DNA of 64,000 nucleotides from Halorussus salinisoli. GTDB taxonomy: Archaea; Halobacteriota; Halobacteria; Halobacteriales; Haladaptataceae. Every line of letters begins with the position of its first letter. Within the stretch, counting starts at the first letter, position 1. Of the stretch, positions 59,346 through 64,000 are shown one piece after another. Position numbers and translations under genes: made by a program. The stretch lies in the NCBI GenBank assembly GCA_005239435.1, contig SZNP01000001.1, positions 744,001-808,000 of the forward strand. Direction: 5' to 3'. The notes beneath the pieces are model-generated. The model made no database searches and had not been told where the DNA came from. It saw nothing but the letters and a program-made list of their open reading frames with translations.

Positions 59346-61277
59346 ATGACCGACCTCGGCGGATTCCAAGACCACGTCGCTCGTATCGACCTCAGCGACG
59401 AAGGAGTAGACTACGAAAGCATCGACGACGAGGACGCCCAGAAGTACATCGGCGCGCGCGGCCTCGGCGTGAAGTACGTCTTCGACCAAGGACCGGACGT
59501 GGACCCACTCGGTCCCGACAACCTCCTCGCGTTCATGAACGGTCCGCTGACGGGGACCCAGACCGTGATGAGCGGTCGAATCGCGGTCTGTACCAAGTCG
59601 CCGCTGACGAACACCGTCACCGACTCCCACCACGGCGGTTGGTCGGGCGCGCGACTCAAGTGGGCCGGATTCGACGGTCTGCTGTTCGAGGGGAAGGCCG
59701 AGGACCCCGTCTACGCCGTCGTCGAGGACGGCGAAGTCGAGTTGCGAGACGCCTCCCACGTCTGGGGCCGGGGCGTCCACGACACCATCGAGGAACTCGG
59801 CGACGAGGTGGACGGACAGGTCGGCAAGAACCTCTCGGTGATGGCCATCGGGCCGGGCGGCGAGAATCAGGTCCGCTACGCCTGTATCATGAACGAAGAC
59901 GACCGAGCGTCGGGCCGCGGCGGCACCGGCGCGGTGATGGGGTCGAAGAACCTCAAGGCCGTCGTCGTCAAGTCCTCGACCAAGATGCCCAAACCCGCCG
60001 ACCAGGAGACCTTCCAGGAGGGCCACAAGCAGGCGATGCAGGTCATTCAGGAGTCGGACGTGACCGCCCCGAACGAGGGCGGCCTCTCGATGTACGGCAC
60101 CAACGTCCTGATGAACCTGACCGAGGAGATGGACGGCCTGCCGACGCGGAACGCCCAGTACACCTCCACCAGTAGCGAACGGGAAGACGACAGCGACGAA
60201 CCGAACATCGAAGCCGAGAACGTCTCTGGCGAGAACGTCCGGGAGAACATCCTCGTGGACGAACCCACCTGTCACTCCTGCCCGGTCGCATGCAAGAAGG
60301 AGGTCGAAGTCGACGTCCACCACAAGGGCGAGGACCACAACATCCGGATGGAGTCCTACGAGTACGAGTCGGCGTGGGCGCTCGGCCCGAACTCGATGAA
60401 CGACGACCGCGACAAGGTCGCCATGATGATAGACCGGTGCAACGACATGGGCGTCGACACCATCGACGTGGGCAACACGATGGCCATGGCGATGGAAGCA
60501 TCCGAGGAGGGCCACCTCGACGAAGGGTTGGACTGGGGCGACGCCGACACCATGATAGAGATGATAGAGCGCGTGGCCCACCGCGAGGACGACCTCGCGG
60601 ACCTCCTCGCAGAAGGGGCCATGCGCGCCGCGGAGGAACTCGGCGACCCGGACATGTCCCTCGACGTGAAGGGCCAGACCATGGCGGCCTACGACCCCCG
60701 GTCGATGAAGGGCATGGCCATCGGCTACGCCACCTCGAACCGCGGTGCCTGCCACCTCCGGGGATACACCCCCTCGGCGGAGATTCTGGGCATCCCGAAC
60801 AAGGTCGACCCCCACGAACCCGAGGGGAAGGGCGAACTCTGCGCGACGTTCCAGGACCTCCACGCCATCAGCGACTCGTTCGACATCTGCAAGTTCAACG
60901 CCTTCGCGGAGGGCATCGAGGAGTACGTCATGCAGTACAACGGGATGACGGGCCGCGACGTGAGCGAGGAAGAACTCATGGAGGCGGGCGAGCGCATCTA
61001 CAACCTCGAACGCTACTACAACAACCTCGTCGGCTTCGACGGGAGCGACGACGACCTGCCGGTCCGCTTCGTGGAAGGCGAACCCAAGGCAATCCCCGGC
61101 CGCGGCGGTTCCGAGGGCCAACTCGTGGAACTCGACCAACTCAAAGACGAGTACTACGAGGTCCGCGGGTGGGAGGACGGCGTCGTCCCCGAGGAGAAAC
61201 TGGAGGAGTTGGGCATCGACGTAGGGCCGGGAACCGGCGTGAGCAGTGGCGGTGCGGCGGCCTCCGGCGACGACTGA
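59346..61277 (+). CDS. Aldehyde ferredoxin oxidoreductase family protein (W or Mo)
   Basis: 643 residues, normal length. The N-terminal GARGLGVKYVFDQGPDVDPLGPDNLLAFMNGPLTGT is the pterin-binding domain. CHSCPVACKKEVEVD gives the CxxCxxxC cluster ligands (near residue 310), with the fourth Cys in DSFDICKFNAF (near 515). GSKNLKAVVV is the dimer/pterin loop. Enzymes of this family oxidise aldehydes to acids with a tungsten-bispterin and ferredoxin. Which aldehyde is unknown, and no cofactor gene is near. Ferredoxin-dependence is family knowledge, not seen here. Confidence 0.9.
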   Translation: MTDLGGFQDHVARIDLSDEGVDYESIDDEDAQKYIGARGLGVKYVFDQGPDVDPLGPDNLLAFMNGPLTGTQTVMSGRIAVCTKSPLTNTVTDSHHGGWSGARLKWAGFDGLLFEGKAEDPVYAVVEDGEVELRDASHVWGRGVHDTIEELGDEVDGQVGKNLSVMAIGPGGENQVRYACIMNEDDRASGRGGTGAVMGSKNLKAVVVKSSTKMPKPADQETFQEGHKQAMQVIQESDVTAPNEGGLSMYGTNVLMNLTEEMDGLPTRNAQYTSTSSEREDDSDEPNIEAENVSGENVRENILVDEPTCHSCPVACKKEVEVDVHHKGEDHNIRMESYEYESAWALGPNSMNDDRDKVAMMIDRCNDMGVDTIDVGNTMAMAMEASEEGHLDEGLDWGDADTMIEMIERVAHREDDLADLLAEGAMRAAEELGDPDMSLDVKGQTMAAYDPRSMKGMAIGYATSNRGACHLRGYTPSAEILGIPNKVDPHEPEGKGELCATFQDLHAISDSFDICKFNAFAEGIEEYVMQYNGMTGRDVSEEELMEAGERIYNLERYYNNLVGFDGSDDDLPVRFVEGEPKAIPGRGGSEGQLVELDQLKDEYYEVRGWEDGVVPEEKLEELGIDVGPGTGVSSGGAAASGDD

Positions 61278-61383
61278 GGCTCTCTCCCGCGTTACGTCGC
61301 TCGTTTTATCTTCTCATCCTTCAGCGACGATACGAGACGAAACCGACCGCTACGGCTAACCACGATCCGCGCTAACACCGACC

Positions 61384-61872
61384 ATGGAAATTCGAGAAGC
61401 CACCGACGACGACGTCTCGACCATCCGGTCGGTCGCCCGCGAATCGTGGCGGAAAGCCTACGCCGACGTGGTACCGGAGTCGGTCATCGAGGACGCGGTT
61501 TCGGAGTGGTACGCCGACGAGACGATGACGAGAATCATCGCCGACGACGAGCAGGCGTGTCTGGTCGCTACCGACGACGACGGGGAAATCGTCGGTTTCT
61601 GTCACGGCGCGACCCAGAACGGCGAGGGCGACATCCTCCGCCTGTACGTCCACCCCGACCGATGGCACGAGGGTATCGGGACCGACCTGCTGGAGGCGAT
61701 GGAGGAGCGACTGACCGACATGGGTGCAGAGCGGATGCAGGCGATGGTGTTGGCCGACAACGAGATGGGCAACGCTTTCTACGAGGACCACGGCTTCGAG
61801 AAGCGCGACGAGGCCGAGACCCAACTCGACGGGACGACTCGCACCGAGAACGTCTACGTCCGCGCCCACTGA
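61384..61872 (+). CDS. GNAT family N-acetyltransferase
   Basis: 162 residues, single GNAT domain. Motif A appears as LRLYVHPDRWHEGIGTDLLEAMEERL (acetyl-CoA loop near residue 85) and motif B as MVLADNEMGNAFYEDHGFEKRDE (near 120). It acetylates an amine, perhaps a protein N-terminus or amino compound, in the cytoplasm. Followed about 185 nt later by the trans-sulfuration gene. Confidence 0.88.
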   Translation: MEIREATDDDVSTIRSVARESWRKAYADVVPESVIEDAVSEWYADETMTRIIADDEQACLVATDDDGEIVGFCHGATQNGEGDILRLYVHPDRWHEGIGTDLLEAMEERLTDMGAERMQAMVLADNEMGNAFYEDHGFEKRDEAETQLDGTTRTENVYVRAH

Positions 61873-62057
61873 ACAGGGGTCTCCGGACGATCGCGCGCGA
61901 TTTCATACGGTCTTGTTCGGACGTGAAATTTCCGCTACGCGGGCGGCAATAACTGCCGGTATTTGCGACGGTAATATTCATACCGTTCAGATTCTTTCGG
62001 CGCATTATTTAGTCGAAGGAATGAAATAGCTCTGCGTCGGACGTTCGATGGTTGTGT

Positions 62058-63341
62058 ATGTCCTCCGAAAAATCGACTGGGGCTGACGACAGACGGTTCG
62101 AGACGCTTTCCGTGACCTACGGCGAGGAGCCGGACCTGTCGAACGCAGGTGACGTCACGTCGCCGATTCACCTCGCATCGACGTACGCGGTAGACGGCAT
62201 CGACATGGACACCGCGCTCGAAGACCTGGACCCCGAGGCCGACGAGTTCCTCTACACTCGGCTGTCGAATCCGACTCGCCACGCCGTCGAGAAGCGGGTG
62301 GCGGCGCTCGAAGGCGGCGACCACGCGATGGCGTTCGCGTCGGGCACGAGCGCGATCGTCTCGACCGTGATGGCCGCGGTCGAACCGGGCGACCACGTCG
62401 TCGCCTTCGAGGACCTCTACGGCGGCACGAACACGATGCTCAAAGAGCTGTTCCGCGACAAACTGAACGTCGCGGTGGACTTCGTGGACGCGACCGACCC
62501 CGAGACGGTCCGGGCCGCGACCACCGACGAGACCGCTCTGCTCTGGATGGAGACCCCGACGAACCCCCTCCTGCGGCTCTGTGACGTCGAAGCTATGGCC
62601 GCCATCGCCGACGAGTACGACGCCCTCCTCGGGGTGGACAACACCTTCATGGGACCGTACTTCCAGCGACCGCTCGAACTCGGCGCGGACGTGGTGGTCC
62701 ACAGCACCACGAAGTACATCAACGGTCACAGCGACTCGCTGGGCGGCGTGGCCGTCCTCTCGGACGACGAGTACGCCCAGGAGATCGGCTTCCTCCAGCA
62801 GGTCGGGATGGGTAACGTGATGGCCCCGTTCGACGCCTACATGGTCCTGCGAGGACTGAAGACCCTGCCTCTGCGCATGCGCCAGCACGAGACCAACGCC
62901 GCGGAGGTCGCGGCCTACCTCGAATCCCACGAGGCGGTCTCGGCGGTCCACTACCCCGGTCTCGACTCCCATCCCCAGCACTACCTCGCCAACGACCAGA
63001 TGGACGGTCACGGCGGCGTCCTCTCCTTCGAAATCGACGGCGACCTCGAAGCCGTCGAACGGTTCGTCGCCGCGCTGGAGGAGTTCACCCTCGCGGTGAG
63101 TCTGGGCGGCGTCGAGAGCCTGATCGAACATCCCGCGAGCATGACCCACTCGCCGCTTCCGGCCGAGGAGCGCGCCGAGTTGGGGATTACCGACAGCCTG
63201 CTCCGGGCCTCTGTGGGCGTCGAACACCCCAAGGACCTGATCGCGGACCTCGAACGCGGATTCGAGGCGATGAGCGAGGCGTCCGAATCGACCGCGGACG
63301 CCGAGGCCGAAGCGCCCGAGGCCAGTCCCGGCGACGATTAG
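62058..63341 (+). CDS. Trans-sulfuration PLP enzyme (cystathionine gamma-synthase/lyase-like)
   Basis: 427 residues from the ATG at 62058. The fold-type I signatures are FLYTRLSNPTRHAVEKRVAALEGGDHAMAFASGTSAI (start), MLLWMETPTNPLL-like (near 160), LGVDNTFMGPYFQRPLELGADVVVHSTTKYINGHSD with the PLP Lys (near 215), and GGVESLIEHPASMTHSPLPAEERAELGI (near 350). It could be cystathionine gamma-synthase, gamma-lyase, methionine gamma-lyase or O-acetylhomoserine sulfhydrylase; sequence alone cannot choose. The C-terminus is a disordered acidic tail. Confidence 0.9.
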   Translation: MSSEKSTGADDRRFETLSVTYGEEPDLSNAGDVTSPIHLASTYAVDGIDMDTALEDLDPEADEFLYTRLSNPTRHAVEKRVAALEGGDHAMAFASGTSAIVSTVMAAVEPGDHVVAFEDLYGGTNTMLKELFRDKLNVAVDFVDATDPETVRAATTDETALLWMETPTNPLLRLCDVEAMAAIADEYDALLGVDNTFMGPYFQRPLELGADVVVHSTTKYINGHSDSLGGVAVLSDDEYAQEIGFLQQVGMGNVMAPFDAYMVLRGLKTLPLRMRQHETNAAEVAAYLESHEAVSAVHYPGLDSHPQHYLANDQMDGHGGVLSFEIDGDLEAVERFVAALEEFTLAVSLGGVESLIEHPASMTHSPLPAEERAELGITDSLLRASVGVEHPKDLIADLERGFEAMSEASESTADAEAEAPEASPGDD

Positions 63342-63359
63342 GACCCGAGAGCGGCGGTT

Positions 63360-63719
63360 TCAGGCCCCGACGACGACCGCCTCTCGCACCTCCAGGGCGG
63401 TCTCGAACTCCTCGCGTCGGTCCTCGCGCCTGCCGACCCGGAGCAGTTGCTCGGCGTTCGCGCGGGCCACGGTCTCGCGCTCCCGGTCGGACCAATCGAG
63501 GTCCTCTCCGACTCGCTCCCAGAACCCCTCGGGCACGAGGAAGATGGTCCGCACGTCGTCCTCGTGGACTCGTTCGTACTGCCTGCGGAGTTCGTCGGCC
63601 CGGACCTCCACCGCTCGGCGACCCTCGGCCACGAGGTCCGGCACGCGCTGGCCGCCCACGCTGGCCTTCGCCGCGGTGAGAATCAACACCTGCCCCTCGA
63701 TTGGATTCTCGGTTGTCAT
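63360..63719 (-). CDS. Conserved-looking protein of unknown family
   Basis: 119 residues. It has helical, Arg/Glu-rich composition: GQVLILTAAKASVGGQRVPDLVAEGRRAVEVRADELRRQYERVHEDDVRTIFLVPEGFWERVGEDLDWSDRERETV. I do not recognise the family. Convergent with the trans-sulfuration gene; 31 nt downstream of the next gene on its own strand. Confidence 0.55.
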   Translation of the reverse strand: MTTENPIEGQVLILTAAKASVGGQRVPDLVAEGRRAVEVRADELRRQYERVHEDDVRTIFLVPEGFWERVGEDLDWSDRERETVARANAEQLLRVGRREDRREEFETALEVREAVVVGA

Positions 63720-63750
63720 GATCGCTGACTCGGATTCGGGCCGGTCGCGT

Positions 63751-64000
63751 TCATCCGCCCGCTCGCATCGCCTTCTGCGAGAAGTCCGCGACGAGCGAGT
63801 CGAGCGTCGCCTCGTCGCCCTCGAAGACGACCGTGACCTCGGTGAGTTTCACGGACGGGCCGATTTCGACCTTCTCCGACGAGATGCTGGCCCGCCAGTC
63901 GTCGGCCACCACGTCGCCGTCGCCTTCCGGGTCGCCGCCCTCGATGTCGCCACCGAGGTTCGAGAGGTACCGACGTGCGAGGCGCTCGGAGATGCCCCGA
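63751..64000 (-). CDS. Uncharacterised protein, C-terminal part (partial)
   Basis: Reads leftward from beyond the window and ends at the TGA at 63751-63753. The last 82 residues include ERLARRYLSNLGGDIEGGD, DDWRASISSEKVEIGPSVKL and a C-terminal EVTVVFEGDEATLDSLVADF then SQKAMRAGG. The beta-strand-rich end has no family I recognise. Confidence 0.55.
   Translation of the reverse strand, partial: RGISERLARRYLSNLGGDIEGGDPEGDGDVVADDWRASISSEKVEIGPSVKLTEVTVVFEGDEATLDSLVADFSQKAMRAGG

Noticed and set aside
59286..61139. Long leftward open frame opposite the aldehyde oxidoreductase (617 codons)
   Set aside because: Same reason: codon-position bias of the real gene keeps the reverse frame open. No motif is present.

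Overview
The window is high-GC archaeal DNA from a haloarchaeon (class Halobacteria). Support: strongly acidic proteomes (Asp/Glu-rich, Lys-poor), leaderless genes with a TATA box about 25-30 nt before the ATG, Tat (RR) signal peptides and Tat lipoproteins, CetZ tubulins, archaeal HMG-CoA reductase, the F420 cofactor genes cofC/cofG/cofH, and archaea-specific tRNA-modification enzymes (TrmY, the archaeosine enzyme RaSEA). It looks like ordinary chromosome: no integrase, transposase, CRISPR array or rRNA operon was seen. One tRNA gene, tRNA-Pro(CGG), is present at 5855-5927.

Layout. 1-2.2 kb: the end of an acyl-CoA dehydrogenase, a class III CoA-transferase, then a short gene graveyard (two truncated remnants) and a 54-residue zinc-finger protein. 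2.2-11 kb: the first CetZ tubulin, TrmY, a CPBP protease, a TIGR00725 protein, tRNA-Pro, a CheC-like phosphatase, small hydrolases and an M20 peptidase. 11-18.6 kb: a P-loop kinase, NucS, a DUF2270 membrane protein, an alkaline-phosphatase-fold enzyme, a K+ channel with two RCK modules, and an ABC-2 exporter pair. 18.6-29.4 kb: Tat-exported proteins, ribose-1,5-bisphosphate isomerase, HMG-CoA reductase, a CBS protein, a cupin, a helical-repeat protein, NADP-isocitrate dehydrogenase and an Ntn asparaginase. 29.5-41 kb: a large glycosylation-sequon-rich secreted repeat protein, methionine aminopeptidase, a HIT protein, transporters and channels, MtaB, and a PQQ-type beta-propeller lipoprotein. 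41-50.6 kb: deoC, tmk, a second CetZ translationally coupled to a membrane-anchored exported protein, then the F420 group cofC-cofG-(membrane hydrolase)-cofH. 50.8-55.1 kb: purine genes purC, purU, purS and purQ. 55.1-64 kb: two overlapping 41-residue protein genes, two overlapping paralogous Tat lipoproteins, RaSEA, VanZ, a tungsten/molybdenum aldehyde ferredoxin oxidoreductase-family protein, a trans-sulfuration enzyme and unknowns.

Intergenic DNA is the most unusual part. At least seven gaps carry a related repeat: a GC-rich hairpin (GGCGCGAC.../...GTCGCGCC), then a conserved stretch containing CGCGCGAGGGACGAG, GAGGCTGGGGAGG and GCGGTGCTGTGCGGGGCGGT, and often ending in AGTAGCTAGC. Low-complexity tracts often lie beside it. 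Two copies face each other at 58.3-58.6 kb and form a perfect 19-bp inverted repeat. The best candidates for undescribed biology are the CetZ/membrane-protein pair, the lipoprotein pair, the two-gene microprotein operon, the secreted repeat protein and this repeat family. All readings come from sequence inspection only; no database search was run.
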